Assembly: GCA_963402885.1 (NCBI GenBank) | Contig: OY727094.1 | Location: forward strand, 21,640,501-21,704,500 | From: Antedon bifida | Taxonomy: Eukaryota; Echinodermata; Crinoidea; Comatulida; Antedonidae | Length of the DNA stretch: 64,000 nucleotides | Reading direction: 5' to 3' | In this document: positions 51,002-61,989 of the stretch, one piece after another | Numbering within the stretch: the stretch's first letter is position 1 | How the letters are laid out: the number at the start of each line of letters is the position of its first letter | The notes under the pieces: generated by a model | What the model saw: only the letters and a program-made list of their open reading frames with translations | Databases searched by the model: none | What the model was told of the DNA's origin: nothing | Made by a program: the position numbers and the translations under genes

Positions 51002-51345
51002 AGGTCAAGGGTCAAAAAAGCCTAATTTATGGTAATTTTTTGAAAAAAGTTTCTATTAGACTAAATATTAGATTTATTTTCTGAACATTTTGAGCCCATT
51101 CTCAAATCTCTGAGATTGCGCGTTATTGAGATATTAGGCAATCAAGGTCAAAGGTCAAACTGAAAAATAAAGCCTTTGTTGCTATTTTTGTACAATTTTT
51201 TTCGTTGTAGCAAATATAAATATATATCTTCCAAGCATTTTGACAAAAAAATTAATGTAAAATGTCCATGCGTTCTCAAGATATGGTGATTTTTAGTTAT
51301 ATAATAGAAAAATATAAAAATTGAGGTCAGAGGTCACAGAGGTCA
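51002..51345 (+). repeat. Three direct AGGTCA pairs (DR1 spacing), second array
   Basis: AGGTCAAGGGTCA (51002), AGGTCAAAGGTCA (51145) and AGGTCAGAGGTCA (51324) with a third half-site AGGTCA at 51340-51345. Steps of 143 and 179 bp match those at 21.3 kb (141, 180). Unit text (TTTTTGAAAAAAGTTTCTAT, AGACTAAATATTAGA) is shared. A weaker leading unit starts near 50870. Confidence 0.8.
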
Positions 51346-51727
51346 AATCAGATTTCCAGTAACTTTGTTTTGGCATCTCCACACTATACTCTACTCTGCT
51401 ATATTGAATAATTTGTATCCAGTCTGGTAACATCCCATCCCTTTTTCTCCCCTTAGGGACTGGACTCTTCTCCCAGACGTGCATTGGCCTTTGAGCATGC
51501 CCAGTCCGAGTTTTTTCAGCCTGAGTACTATACTATACAGTTTCCTAACGCTTCATATTTTTCAGTTATGTACAGTAAAATGTGAATGTGTGTTCCCTTT
51601 TTTATTAGATGGAGTCCTTAAGAAGTGAAATTTGCTTGGTCAATCACATTATGATATATAATAAGAAAGTCCACTCCAAACAATAACTTCATATTTGCAT
51701 TTACTTGTACTCTCTGATTAATATATA
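51346..51727. other. Gene-free stretch
   Basis: It contains GGACTGGACTCTTCTCCCAG and a partial inverted partner, CCCAGTCC, 40 bp later; no named element. Nothing else is supported. Confidence 0.3.
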
Positions 51728-52235
51728 CTAGCACAGTTTTTTTTCTGCCTTTATTCGCATGGGATGAGTAAGTATAATAAAAGCCCACTTATAAAAAAAA
51801 AATTGTATGAAGAATAATATTCGGAACTAATTTATGGCCATTGATTTTGTTATACATACACAAAGTATTTCTTCACTTTGAAATATCTGTAAGCTAAAAA
51901 ATGAAAGCAATACTAGATATGGGACTTTAAAGACGCTAAAGAAAATGTGCTGTGTGAATATTAATCTAGGGTGCGTATCAGAAAGTGACAACATGCATGA
52001 GAGGGACATGACGTTGAACTCTGTCAATCAGTCGGCATTTAAAACATTTCAATGATAAAATATGAATTGGTAATTTACAAAATTAAGATTTGAAGTATTG
52101 GAATAATAAAACTACAGCTGCTTACGGACTTGAAATCAACACAAAAAAGTGCATATGGTAGTAGAAATTAGATGATGTGAAAGTATAAAATACCAAACTA
52201 TATATTTTGGGTGTTTTTCGTGGTGTATTATTTTT
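51728..52235 (+). repeat. Repeat R, copy C (uninterrupted)
   Basis: From CTAGCACAG and TTTCTGCCTTTATTCGCATG through TATGGCCATTGATTTTG, CTAAAAAATGAAAGCAATAC, TATTAATCTAGGGTGCGTATC, to TTTTGGGTGTTTTTCGTGGT. It aligns to copies A and B and supplies the empty site for the 1186-bp insertion. 52236-52700 holds a small inverted pair GGCTATCGCTCT/AGAGCGAAAGCC (52245-52271). Confidence 0.8.
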
Positions 52236-52708
52236 TATTTTTAGGCTATCGCTCTACGAGAGCGAAAGCCCAAATCAAATCTCGTCTCTCATGTAACTTG
52301 TTTTCAACCAATTTTTGCTTAAATTAAATACAATCTGATTAACTTCGATGGCGTCTTATAATGGCATTATTTCTTTTTAAGTCATAGACATGCAGCACCA
52401 ATCCAATTCCAAATACAATTTCGTCTCCCAAGTGGTTATTGTCAAAAAATATTTTTTTGTGATAATTTTTTGTCGGTGGCAGATCTCTAAAATGGCAAAA
52501 GCAGTTATTTTGTAATTTGGCTAGCAGATATACGTAGTTGTGCAACAAACTGGTTTAATAAAAATATGGCCGCGTAGTGTAACTTTTTCAAATGAAACTT
52601 GGACACACGTATGCTTCATGACAAGGGTCATCTTCCTGTATCATCAGCAAAATTTTGAACACTGGAAGAAACAATAAAAACAAAAATAAAGATTTCATAC
52701 AATAACAA

Positions 52709-52740
52709 TAGGTGATCATTTTATTCTAAATGATCACCTA
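52709..52740. other. Perfect 13-bp hairpin
   Basis: TAGGTGATCATTT and AAATGATCACCTA pair exactly around the 6-base loop TATTCT. It sits about 25 bp before the Penelope fragment. It may be the remains of element ends. Confidence 0.8.
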
Positions 52741-52764
52741 ATTAACTCTCATGACAGCCAAAAT

Positions 52765-53175
52765 TTGGGCAGTCACCTTTGCAGCAAATCTTGCAAAACT
52801 TGTTCATTAGTTGACTCTACTGAAAAATGTAAGAGTAACCAAACTAGCCGCATTTTTCGGATAAGACAATCAATTAATTGTCTAACCAAAAACATCATTT
52901 ACCATATCTCATATACTGTAATATTTGTGGTAAACAGTATGTCAGGGAAACAAAAAACATGTTCCGTAAGACACAACAAAGATCGGCTATCAAAACAAAG
53001 CTTGATCAACCTGTAGCCGAACATTTTAATTCAGCTGGTCACTAGATTGCAAATTTCAGAGTTATTGCAATAGATCACGATGTCAGATGGAGCGACAAAA
53101 CTCGCAAAGACAAAGAAAACCACAACCTTTTGGACTTTGAAAATACTCCCAGATCGGTAAGATTACTCTATTGAC
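52765..53175 (+). pseudogene. Penelope-like GIY-YIG endonuclease domain (plus strand)
   Basis: The frame reads HLCSKSCKTCSLVDSTEKCK, the conserved C..(R/K)C.(T/A)C pre-domain, then FRIRQSINCLTKNIIYHISY. After a frame change come CGKQYVRETKN-like coding (YV-E-T; the usual G is R), AIKTKLDQPVAEHFN, FRVIAIDHDVRW and ENTPRSVRLLY. C-T-K-N-I-I-Y ... KQYVG.T ... H/N is the Penelope GIY-YIG layout. The RT part upstream is absent. It belongs to a different subfamily from 19328 (tail sequence differs). Confidence 0.82.
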
Positions 53176-53354
53176 TACCTAAATTTAAGTTTCAATATTA
53201 ACCACCATTTCAAAATTGTTTATATCTACCAAGCTATCTTCTTTGTTTTCTACCCAATACTACTGTATCACCACCCTCCATTCACCAGCCTTGTGCCTCT
53301 TTTGTTTTATTTATTTTATTCCTGTCCACTCAGGCAGCGCTTGCCTGATATATC

Positions 53355-53545
53355 TATCAACCTTCACTTGCACTGATGAAGGGCTAGTGTTGCCCGAAAG
53401 CTCTGCTAAATTTTCTGGCTGTTTTACTCTATCGTTTTGATTTAGCTTTTCGCTTTTTTTTTTGTATCTCCATTGAGATCTAGCCACTGATACCCACAGC
53501 ATTGTCATTTTTTCAGTATTTTGCCTTTGGATTTATATATATATA
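53355..53545 (+). mobile_element. Penelope-like 3' tail attached to its endonuclease
   Basis: CACTTGCACTGATGAAGGGC, TAGTGTTGCCCGAAAGCTC, TTTTCTGGCTGTTTTAC, CATTGAGATCTAGCCACTG, then (TA)/(CA) microsatellite to 53580. The same tail is found alone at 23434 and in reverse at 54522 and 61865. Confidence 0.8.
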
Positions 53546-53580
53546 CATACATATACACACATATACATACATATACATAA

Positions 53581-54520
53581 TGATGAAGGGCTAGTGTTGA
53601 TTGATGAAATTTATAATGTAAATACAAAACAAGTATAAACTTCATTGCAACCAACACATCCATGTGGCCTGAAGCTGATTCCTATTCTCATATACTTGTG
53701 TAAATACAAAACATCAATATAACCATTTTGGGTATATTTATTTAGCTTTAAGAGATTTTGTTGCTAATTCTTTGGTAAACATTGACTGCAATGAGAGATT
53801 GTCTTAGTTGTTGAAACAGCAGTAAAACAACTGCATATGAATTTAATTTCAGGATATTGGCCATGTGGGAATCCCTTATATTTCTCCTCAATTGTAAGAG
53901 ACTGCATACTTGTGGGACAGATTGACAGCAAGTCCATAATTATAGCTATGAAAGAATCTTGTGAAGAATCTAATTTATTTCAGCATTTGGATGATCTTAT
54001 GAGTGAAGAGTATTAATGCAAAGAAATTAATTCCAGACTTAGCTAAATTGACCATAATTCAATCTCATAGTTAGTGGCTATTGATTGAAAGGCTGTGAAA
54101 ACAGATATTAATGTATACTGATTGAATGTCTCCTGGCCAAGCTAACTTGGGGTTTTGTTTGTGCATCTTTAATAATATAGACAGTTGGTATGTCTAAAAA
54201 AACTATGTAGTATTTGTATCAATTATCATCTGCTACCAATACTCCTTCAATCTGGTCTGTAATAAAGAAAAATATTGTGGACACCTCACATTTGGTTTGA
54301 CTTATTTGCATGCCACTAAAAATACATATTAATATTATGGATATTTATATAAAATTACAATAAAAAATGCAAAAACTTCAAATCTAAAAATAACATTGTG
54401 TAAATCTGACTAAATTTGGATAAGGTATTGCTGAGTTATGTGGTTAGAAAGTGGAAACAAATATGAAAACGAGAAAATTGAGGTAAAAGGTTGAAAATAT
54501 ATATCATTTGAATAATATAA
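53581..54520. other. Spacer between two inverted Penelope tails
   Basis: No ORF or known repeat is seen. GATGAAGGGCTAGTGTTGAT (53581-53600) repeats a piece of the tail. Confidence 0.3.
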
Positions 54521-54521
54521 A

Positions 54522-54686
54522 TCCAAAGGCAAATTACTGAAAATGACAATGCTGTGGGTATTAGTGGCTGGATCTCAATGATTAAAAAAAAGAAAAACTA
54601 AATCAAAACGATAAAGTAAAACAGCCAGAAAAGTTAGCAGAGCTCTCGGGCAACACTAGCCCTTCATCAGTGCAAGTGAAGGTACT
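54522..54686 (-). mobile_element. Penelope-like 3' tail, inverted partner
   Basis: Reverse complement of 53360-53545, from ATCCAAAGGCAAATTACTG through CGGGCAACACTAGCCCTTCA and TCAGTGCAAGTGAAGG. It faces the copy at 53.4 kb. Confidence 0.8.
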
Positions 54687-54689
54687 TGA

Positions 54690-56515
54690 ATAATATATCC
54701 ATTTTAAAACATATTTGTTACCTACTTAAAATAATGTTTTTTCAAACAATTTTTTTAGGTATAATACTGTAGAAACATTTTTTAAATATACAAAATCTCA
54801 GATACAGGCTTTTATAGTGCCCTAAGATTTACTTTTGTTTGTTCTAACTAGATGGTAGATGCCCACAGATGGTTCTCGAATACATAGTAATTTCAGCGTA
54901 AAAAACTGGCGATTTCAAATGTACGTACCGCAGGACTATAAAACATTGTCGTTTACAGAAACAAATAAATAGACACAATGATTTATGTAAAATTAGCACC
55001 CTGGGAATTACTTCCGAAAGAGAAACTTGTCACAAAATGAGTCCAAATTTTTGGTTTGGACTCATTTAAACAAACCCAATTTGTGTTTTATATCTAACAA
55101 TAGGGTTGAGGGTTGGGGATGAGGATAGATACAAAAGAGGAACATTTTTTTAATATATTCTTTATATTAAATTATTCTTTTATTAGTCTATTCTACGACG
55201 TTTATATTTTTTGTAATTATTAATTAATACAAACGTTGAGAAGCAACTGTCAGTAATAAAGTATTATATTATTATGTGTTTATAATCTAAAAGTAGGGGC
55301 TACCCACACTCACAGTAATAAAATTTATTAGTATATTTGTTTATATTATATCTAACAGTACCAACACTCACAATAAGAAATTTGCGATTCAAATGGCGAT
55401 CAAAAGTGGTTAAGACCTATTTTACAGTATTGTATAGCATTACAATACTTAATTTATGTTTATTCTCCAAGGGCCCATAAATTTACCTACTTGCGTTATA
55501 CCATGGAGGTATGCAAGCATGGTTAAACCAAATAATTTGGAATGTTCCATTCATTGCAAATCAATACATTTGTATAAACGTATATTAAATCTATCAAAAA
55601 AGTATTTTTTAAAGAAAATCGGCCTGTCTTCAACATTATGATGCTATACTCAAGCTGTTTAACCGGTTTTCAGCCATTACAAACAATTATCGTAGGAGGA
55701 GATAGGAAAATGCAAAGCATTCTCGTATCATTGTATGCGGGTATTTTTCAAGATGGATATGCATTAGACAGTGTATACCACAATCGGAAAACACCCCTAT
55801 TTGGGGCAAATCGTTGAACCTAAATCCGTTTTAATTGTCAATAACTAATTATCGAACTCAATTTAATTAGTAAACAGGGTTATATCAGGTGGTTAAAATC
55901 AGTATCGAAAGTATGAACCAACTTTATATACCATCGAGTAAACATTCTAGAAATAACGCGCGATTTACCAAATTTTGCCCTTACGTAAATTTATATATAG
56001 AAGACCTGATAAAAGCGCAACAATGTCAACCGCCTAGTCGATCCACCTGTGTGAGGCTGGCTCTGTTCATGCAGCAAAGTATGAGAGAAAGAGATGCATA
56101 ATTTGTTTTATATAAGTAGATTCTTGTCATATGATTAAGATTGATATTTATTTGTTTTTTTTGTATAGCATCTCAACAATATTTACTATTGAGACAGTTT
56201 ATTTTAGTACAGTACAGTACATTTAATAAATGTTAAATGCGAAAGTTGTACCTGAAGCTTTTGCAAAGGCCTTGTGTACAATTCTTTTTCTGTCTGTAAA
56301 CCTCCATAAAAGTGGCTAAAAAAACAGAAACAGCGTTGCTGCTTCAGCTCACAAAATAACATCCGTTGCTACATTGATTTCACATATTTTTTCCCGTATA
56401 AATGTCTAATAAATGCAATGTGAATCACAACATTGAATTAAATGACGGGAATCTATTTAAGTGTTATATAATACCGTCGAAAAATAATGTACTACCTATA
56501 TTCTTTCATTGAATG
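54690..56515. other. Gene-free stretch
   Basis: I see a small perfect hairpin at 55037-55065 (ATGAGTCCAAA ... TTTGGACTCAT) and several A/T-rich runs; short ORFs (such as 55889-56101) have no known match. No element ends are found. Confidence 0.3.
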
Positions 56516-56518
56516 TCC

Positions 56519-56780
56519 TTTCGTGGACGGTCTTAAGCCTATCCTAAGTAGGCTTAGTTTTGTAGACCTAACGTAATAACGTATGAATATTGTATGCTAC
56601 ATATAAGCCTGTTAGTTGCTGCATTAATTATCTTTCTTTTTCTGGAAGAATCTTTTAATACAAATTGGGGAAGACCTGGTATTTTGCTGAAAATATACGG
56701 TTCTTCAATTTGTTTTGCCTTCACGCTAGATCGAAAGTGGGTGCATCACAGAAGCAAGACGAAAATATTATATAATTTTT
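56519..56780 (-). repeat. 145-bp block plus repeat K, reversed and shortened
   Basis: TTTCGTGGACGGTCTTAAGCC and TAGGCTTAGTTTTGTAGACC match the 145-bp block in reverse; GTTGCTGCATTAATTATC, ATACAAATTGGGGAAGACC and GAAAGTGGGTGCATCACAG match repeat K in reverse. In the TTAA element (37240-38587) the same two blocks lie ~800 bp apart, so this is an internally deleted relative lacking the nested element. Confidence 0.75.
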
Positions 56781-56799
56781 ATTATTCAATTTATTCAAA

Positions 56800-57118
56800 A
56801 AAATAATCACAACTGGCAGTAGTAAAACTGAATTGCATGTGATGTACAATTGATAAAATGTTTAAAAAGGTGTATATAGATAAAAACATTTAAAATTACT
56901 AGTGAAAAAACATCAAAATATATAAGAAAAAAGTTAATATAAAAATGTAGATATGTAAAAGAGGCAACAGTAAAAAAGATTTAGGATCAATTGGATACTT
57001 ATACATTGGTTGTTAAAAATTTAGAAATAAAATAGTTATTATTAAAAGGTGTTTAGTCTAATTCATTAAGACACCTTGTCAAAAAGGGGATTGCACTGTT
57101 ATTATACCGATTAGTCCG
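56800..57118 (-). mobile_element. 3' non-coding region of the 57-58.6 kb LINE (probable)
   Basis: A/T-rich sequence following the LINE C-terminus on the minus strand; no other feature is seen. The exact end of the element is not defined. Confidence 0.35.
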
Positions 57119-57511
57119 CTAACGTTTAGTGGCGTAAACGTTAGTATGTCTAAGTTGCATTTTATGTCCCTTAGTATTAAGTTCGAACCATTCAGAAAAT
57201 CTAGGAGATTTCGAGCACGATTTGGTAAATTTAACGCACAGAAAGGTTCTTCTTTCTGAGGGGGTTTTAAGACCAGTCAGTATTAGGGCATTATTGTAAC
57301 TTTCATAATGTTTACCGAAAATAACTTGCAAGGCTCGTTTTTGAATTTGCTCAATTTGAGAATTCTGAGTTTCTGTTATTCCAGAATGCCATACAGGAGC
57401 GGCGTACTCCAAAGCTGGCCTGATATACCCAAACACACCAAAACCTTTAAGTCTATACAAGATGTGTAAACGTTTAGGCCTACTACTCTTAGAAACTACA
57501 TTGTTAACCAT
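57119..57511 (-). pseudogene. LINE RT C-terminal part (CR1/Rex-like)
   Basis: The frame reads NNVVSKSSRPKRLHILYRLK, then YIRPALEYAAPVWHSGITET, SQIEQIQKRALQVIFGKHYE and LKTPSERRTFLCVKFTKSC. Y...RP.LEYA.PVWH.G.T......E.IQ(K/R)RAL..I is the standard post-RT region of CR1/Rex/Jockey-like elements. It follows the RT core on the same strand with a frame overlap near 57500. Confidence 0.85.
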
Positions 57512-57843
57512 AGTATCCCACTTAAGGTTAGCTTGAATAATAGACCAAGAATCTTTGTTTCACTAACATTTTCAAGCTTGTTATTGTTAATTACAATTTC
57601 AGGTGGTAAGGGGGGTTCTTTTTTTAAACAAACCTGCATAACCTTGCATTTGTTGGAGTTAAAGTTGCTAGGATTAAAAGTGTCAACTAGAGTAATATCA
57701 TCGACATATTTGAAACGATCACATTTAGATTCGTGTAAAGCTTCGTTAATAACACATAAAAATATAAGCGGGCCTAATTTAGTTCCCTGTGGGACTCCAC
57801 AGGATAGAGGTTCCCAACTCGAGAAAGCTGATCTGTACTTCAC
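57496..57843 (-). pseudogene. LINE RT palm motifs B and C
   Basis: CGVPQGTKLGPLIFLCVINE (about 15-34, motif B), then FKYVDDITLVD (about 43-53, catalytic YVDD box), then a short deletion, NSNKCKVMQVC and ETKILGLL. N..KCK.M.... is normal just after the thumb start; the region between YVDD and NSNKCK is shorter than usual, so a deletion is likely. Confidence 0.85.
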
Positions 57844-57891
57844 TCTTTGGCGACGAGAATGTAAGAAATAAATGATCCATGAAATAATTTC

Positions 57892-58560
57892 TTACATTCT
57901 AACCCCAACTTCAATAAGTCTGTTAACAGCAATAGAATGGTCGATACAATCGAACGCCTTAGTCAAGTCAGTAATTACCATATTTCCTATTGAATAATTT
58001 TTATCTAGCCCTTTATAAAGTTTATCTAATATTTCAATAAGGCAATGAGTTGTGGAAAAACCATGTAAACATCCAAATTGAAAACGGTCTAACTTGGCTT
58101 TAATATCATTCATAGCCCAATTACAGATGAAATCCTCGCAAACTTTAGAGTATTGGAAAGTGAGAGAAATTGGGCGGAGTTTTTCGATGGATCCTGGCGT
58201 TTGTTATATAGGGACAACCCCTTCTTTTAAAGATGTATTAAAAATATCGCAAATAGGTATAGCAAATTCACATGCGAAACGCTTGATAAGTTTGCCGGGA
58301 ATTTCATCTGGACCAACTGACTTTTTTATCTTATTTAGTTTGCAATACATATCCCAATACATTACATGGCTGGAAGGTGGATAGTTTCTTTCTACAAAGA
58401 GGAGGCCTACTTTCAGAAACTGAGGCAAATTTACTATTTATGGCTTCAGCAATTGATTTATCATTCTTTCTAATAGTATCAGGGGCTGTAATTAGGTTAA
58501 TGCATATAATCTCTTGATTCTGTCAGGATCTCTATTTATTTATTTATTCTTTCCTTAGCA
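57892..58560 (-). pseudogene. LINE RT N-terminal part and motif A
   Basis: The upstream frame (58204-58428) reads LNKIKKSVGPDEIPGKLIKR and FACEFAIPICDIFNTSLKEG, the RT fingers (K..GPD.IP...(I/L)K....A.P...I.N.S...G). After a shift come EKLRPISLTFQYSKVCEDFI-like coding and DIKAKLDRFQFGCLHGFSTT, then VITDLTKAFDCIDHSIAVNR (motif A, catalytic Asp in TDLTKAFD). Frame breaks separate each. The endonuclease is missing; similarity fades at about 58560. Confidence 0.85.
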
Positions 58561-59026
58561 CTATTTTGTCCGTCAATTATCTTGATATCAGTTTCATCTA
58601 GCTAAGTCAATTTTTCAGAGTATATTCCTTATGGCCAGGAATCGATGTGGTTATGTTTTCATGGTGCGCAATCAAAAATTACGCGGTCTACGCGTTTTAA
58701 CGAAATCACGTTTGTAATCATATCTTCACAAGCATGAATCACAATTAAACAAAATTTGGTACTCATAAATGTCAGGTCATATTTCATCATATGGCAATAC
58801 AATTACGTGCGTTGCTTGCGTACGCGCGCTTACAATTTTCAAAATTGTCAACATTTATTTTTTAAGAAGAAATTAGAGTACGTTTCTACATCAAAACAGT
58901 GACTTGAAAAGTAAACGTGATTACCAAACAGTTAAAAAACAGTAAAAAAGGCACTAGGAAGAGCTGGGTTCGTTTAAATACGTGTTAGCAGCCGAAGCGC
59001 CCTCATCTCTATATGAGCGCGCAATA
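58561..59026. other. Gene-free stretch with CGCG-rich words
   Basis: GGTGCGCAATCAAAAATTAC, TACGCGTTTTAACG, GTACGCGCGCTTAC in an A/T-rich setting; similar style to 26570-26990. No ORF. Confidence 0.3.
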
Positions 59027-59200
59027 ATAATAATAAATAATACGATTTGTATAGCGCCTTTCCAAATTGATCAAAGCCCATTACATTCTAATACATAAGA
59101 AACAAGTAAATTTTAAGGCCTTTCTTAATTAATAGTTATCGATTTGATTGTTTTAAGTCTATTGGCAGAGGGTTCTAGAAACTTGCTCCAAATTTTGAAG
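59027..59200 (-). mobile_element. SINE-like element with (AAT)n and TATAGCGCCTTTCC
   Basis: CAATAATAATAATAAATAAT, then TTTGTATAGCGCCTTTCC, CAAAGCCCATTACATTC: the usual 3'-end layout (in reverse) of a widespread invertebrate SINE/LINE tail, akin to 9067-9110. The tRNA-like head is not present. Confidence 0.55.
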
Positions 59201-59335
59201 CAATGTCCCTGAGACACGCCTTGGTCCTCTAACCTGGTTGAATCATTGCATGCTGGTATTTATAGCAGGTCACATAAATTATTAGAATTGACTTATTTTT
59301 CACATTTTTACCTTTTAAAGAATATTATCACAATA

Positions 59336-59840
59336 TACCAAAAAATATTAAAAACAAAGACATATCTAGATAATATTGTTATTTTTTGCCATTCCATGCT
59401 GTGACTAATTGATACATCAAAAAATGTATGATTTTCCCTTTGATCATTGCTGAGATGTGAGATATTCTATCCCTTACCCCTCTCTGAAAATCAGCGCTTT
59501 TCAATTTTTCATATGACATTAAATGCCTCGTCACACCTAGACTTTTCTAGTTATAATATTTATGTATATTTACTATGTTTATAATTTAAACCACTGGGTT
59601 AAAACATATTCATTAACGAAATAGAATCTCATTAAATATTAGGCCTATTTAAAATAAATAGAATTACAAGATTAATATGTAACTAATTTTCAACAACATA
59701 AGCTTTAACTTTTGCCCACTCTTCAAGCTTATAAAACTGCAAAGTGGAAAATCATACATATTTTGATGTATCAATTAGTCACAGCATGGAATGACAAACA
59801 ATATTATCTAGATATGTCTTTGTTTTTAATATTTTGTATA
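59336..59840. mobile_element. Inverted-repeat element, ~100-bp arms, ~310-bp spacer
   Basis: The left arm (59336-59437: AAAACAAAGACATATCTAGA, TTGCCATTCCATGCTGTGAC, TAATTGATACATCAAAA) is matched in reverse by the right arm (59746-59840: TTTTGATGTATCAATTAGTC, ACAGCATGGAATGACAAAC, TCTAGATATGTCTTTGTTTT). Differences are few. No coding sequence. Target duplication not clear. Confidence 0.85.
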
Positions 59841-59991
59841 AAACACCCCTTAATTAAATACTTCTAAATATGAATCATATTAATAAACTTTTTGTAAAGA
59901 TGGGTTTTATTTATACAAAAATGATGAGAATTTTTTTTTTACAACTTGAGTGAGTAGTGTCGTTTATTGTTTAAAACCTGATCTGCACTGA

Positions 59992-60645
59992 GGGCCTGTT
60001 TCTGCTGCCAAATAAATACTGTATATAATATGGTGTTTTCTAAAATGATACAGTATTTTCTAAATGCTGAGTACAGTATATTTATTGCAGCAGAAATGGT
60101 GCTCGCAAAAATATACATATTTTTCCCCACCATATTTGTGGATAAATACGGTATTTATAGATTTATACCATATTTTGTGTACCCTTTTATGCTGCCAATA
60201 AAAAATACTGTATGTTACTGAATTTCCGCAAGCTTTTTACACAAAGTAAGGAACAACATCACAACATTTGCAATTATTATCTATTTGGGAATTAGGGAAC
60301 AAACATGACAGCCAGGTTTAGAAAGATAATTTAGCAAAGATTAAAGGAGAGTATGGGATGCGAAATTGTTAAAACAAGTCAAATCAAAAACAAGAAGAGA
60401 CTGTGAAAGCAGAAGCTAACAACATCGCCAAAGATAAAAAATTCTAATTCGGGCTAGGATGTAATAACTTGTCCCTATTTGGGGGATCGAAAAGCAGGTT
60501 GGGTAAAAAAGATTAATTTTTTACACAACCACCCAAGATAGTACTTCTAGCAGAAATGGGGTACTCAAAATATGGCATAAAATATACCGTATTTCATACC
60601 ATATTTTTATACCATATTTTGAGGATATGCAGCAGAAACTGGCCC
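59992..60645. mobile_element. 654-bp inverted-repeat element, GGGCC(A)GTTTCTGCTGC ends
   Basis: The left end GGGCCTGTTTCTGCTGC and the right end GCAGCAGAAACTGGCCC are inverted. Inside are many palindromic A/T words (TACCGTATTT, AAATATGGTA, CAGTATATTTATTGCAGCAG) near both ends, including a second GCAGCAGAAATG/TTATGCTGCC pair (60088-60098 and 60188-60197). Non-coding MITE-like element. Confidence 0.65.
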
Positions 60646-60649
60646 CGAC

Positions 60650-61235
60650 ATAATAAAAACCTTCTCTTCAACACTAACATTAACAATCCTAGAAAGTTGT
60701 AAAAATACAATTTTAGTATAACTCAATTCAAAATTTAGAATATGAAGCATACAGTTTCAAATGAATGTTGGGATAGAAACTATAACTCATGTAAAACTAT
60801 ATCAATATAAGCAACATGAGCAATTGAACAAGAATTATATTTTGATTACTTTGATCTATAATAGTAAAGCCTGTGAGACCAGGATACCTACACAAGGGAC
60901 AAGTACATACTTTTTTTAAATTATTGTCTACTGTTATATATTTCCAACTTAAAACTTAAAGAGCTACATGTCATCAAAAGACAATTTAAATTCTAATTTG
61001 AAATGCTCCACGGTGGATAAGGAAAGATTTGGTTTTTCTAAAAAAAGATCAATAATAATCTGGGATGTACTATATATGAATAACTATTTTATCTTAAAGA
61101 TCGAACATTATTTTCAAAAAACAAATGAAGTAAATAAATATAATAAAAAAAATAATAATAAAGTAAAAAATATTTCAATAACATATATAAATTTTCAAAA
61201 AATTTCATCTGGTTTCAAAAATTAAAAAAAAATAA
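60650..61235. other. Gene-free stretch
   Basis: A/T-rich; an ORF at 60968-61225 is lysine/asparagine-rich low complexity and not supported as a gene. Confidence 0.3.
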
Positions 61236-61237
61236 AC

Positions 61238-61335
61238 TTTCGATAAACCAATTATCAAGTACTCACTTGCTACGTTTCGGCTATTTTCAGGAGCCTTGGT
61301 CAGGCAAATGACTCCGGGATGACCTGTCATTCATC
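61238..61335 (+). mobile_element. Penelope-like terminal segment (probable)
   Basis: ACTTTCGATAAACCAATTATC, CTTGCTACGTTTCGGCTATTT, CAGGAGCCTTGGTCAGGCAAA: an ACGTTTCGGCT word next to a short hairpin-like AGCC region, the layout of Penelope pseudo-LTRs. It precedes an RT fragment in the same orientation. Confidence 0.5.
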
Positions 61336-61379
61336 ATGGCTCATTGAGTCTTGTTCTTTACAAAACATATTTTACGTTT

Positions 61380-61640
61380 GATGGTGACATTTTTGGACAG
61401 AAAGATGGAATGGCAATGACCTGTTAGCCCCATAATGGCGAATATGTTCATGGAAGACCTAGAACAATGTTGCACAGAAACAGCACCATCACCTATTCTT
61501 CTGACACAGATATGTAGATGAAATCCTAGCAATCGTAACAATTGGATTAGAAGGCATTTAACACCATTGATCAGACAGGCCAAATAAAATCAACCATGGA
61601 GAACACAACTCTTGGTCAATAGAAACAGGCCCTAAATACT
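61380..61640 (+). pseudogene. Penelope-like reverse transcriptase, catalytic part
   Basis: Plus-strand reading: PVSPIMANMFMEDLEQCCTE (about 61416-61475), then YVDEILAIV (about 61507-61535, the catalytic YVDD box with DE in place of DD), an EGI-like end and, after a shift, DQTGQIKSTMENTT-like coding. SP..AN.(F/Y)ME..E ... RYVDD is the Penelope RT motif order. The second catalytic Asp appears replaced by Glu. Very short, with breaks on both sides. Confidence 0.75.
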
Positions 61641-61864
61641 GCTTCAGCCTCTCACATTTGCTCCAGCATTTCATTCAATTAATCCGATATCTATATAATT
61701 TGTAAATTTTGTTTTTATAATGATTTCTTTCTATCTATTTTGATACCACATGTGTGTAGATGCATGCAGTAGGAAAAATTTATATAACTAACGAAATGTT
61801 CATAATATAATCCTATAAACACATGTTGTTTTGATTTAGCTTTTATGTATAAATTTAAAGGCAA

Positions 61865-61985
61865 ATTACTAAAAAAATGACAATGCTGTGGGTATCAGTG
61901 GCTGGATCTCAATATTAATAATAATAGAGATACAAAATAAAATAAGCAGAAAGCTAATTTAAAACGATAAAGTAAAACTAGCCCT
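61865..61985 (-). mobile_element. Penelope-like 3' tail, solo reverse copy
   Basis: GGCAAATTACTAAAAAAATGACAATGC-like start, TGGGTATCAGTGGCTGGATC, then AAAACGATAAAGTAAAAC and TAGCCCTT. Reverse complement of 53415-53545, ending abruptly at the LINE RT that begins about 61990. Confidence 0.75.
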
Positions 61986-61989
61986 TTAT

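Noticed and set aside
55889..56101. 70-codon ORF
   Set aside because: No domain, no support from neighbours.
61341..61583. 80-codon minus-strand ORF
   Set aside because: It is the antisense shadow of the plus-strand Penelope RT motifs.
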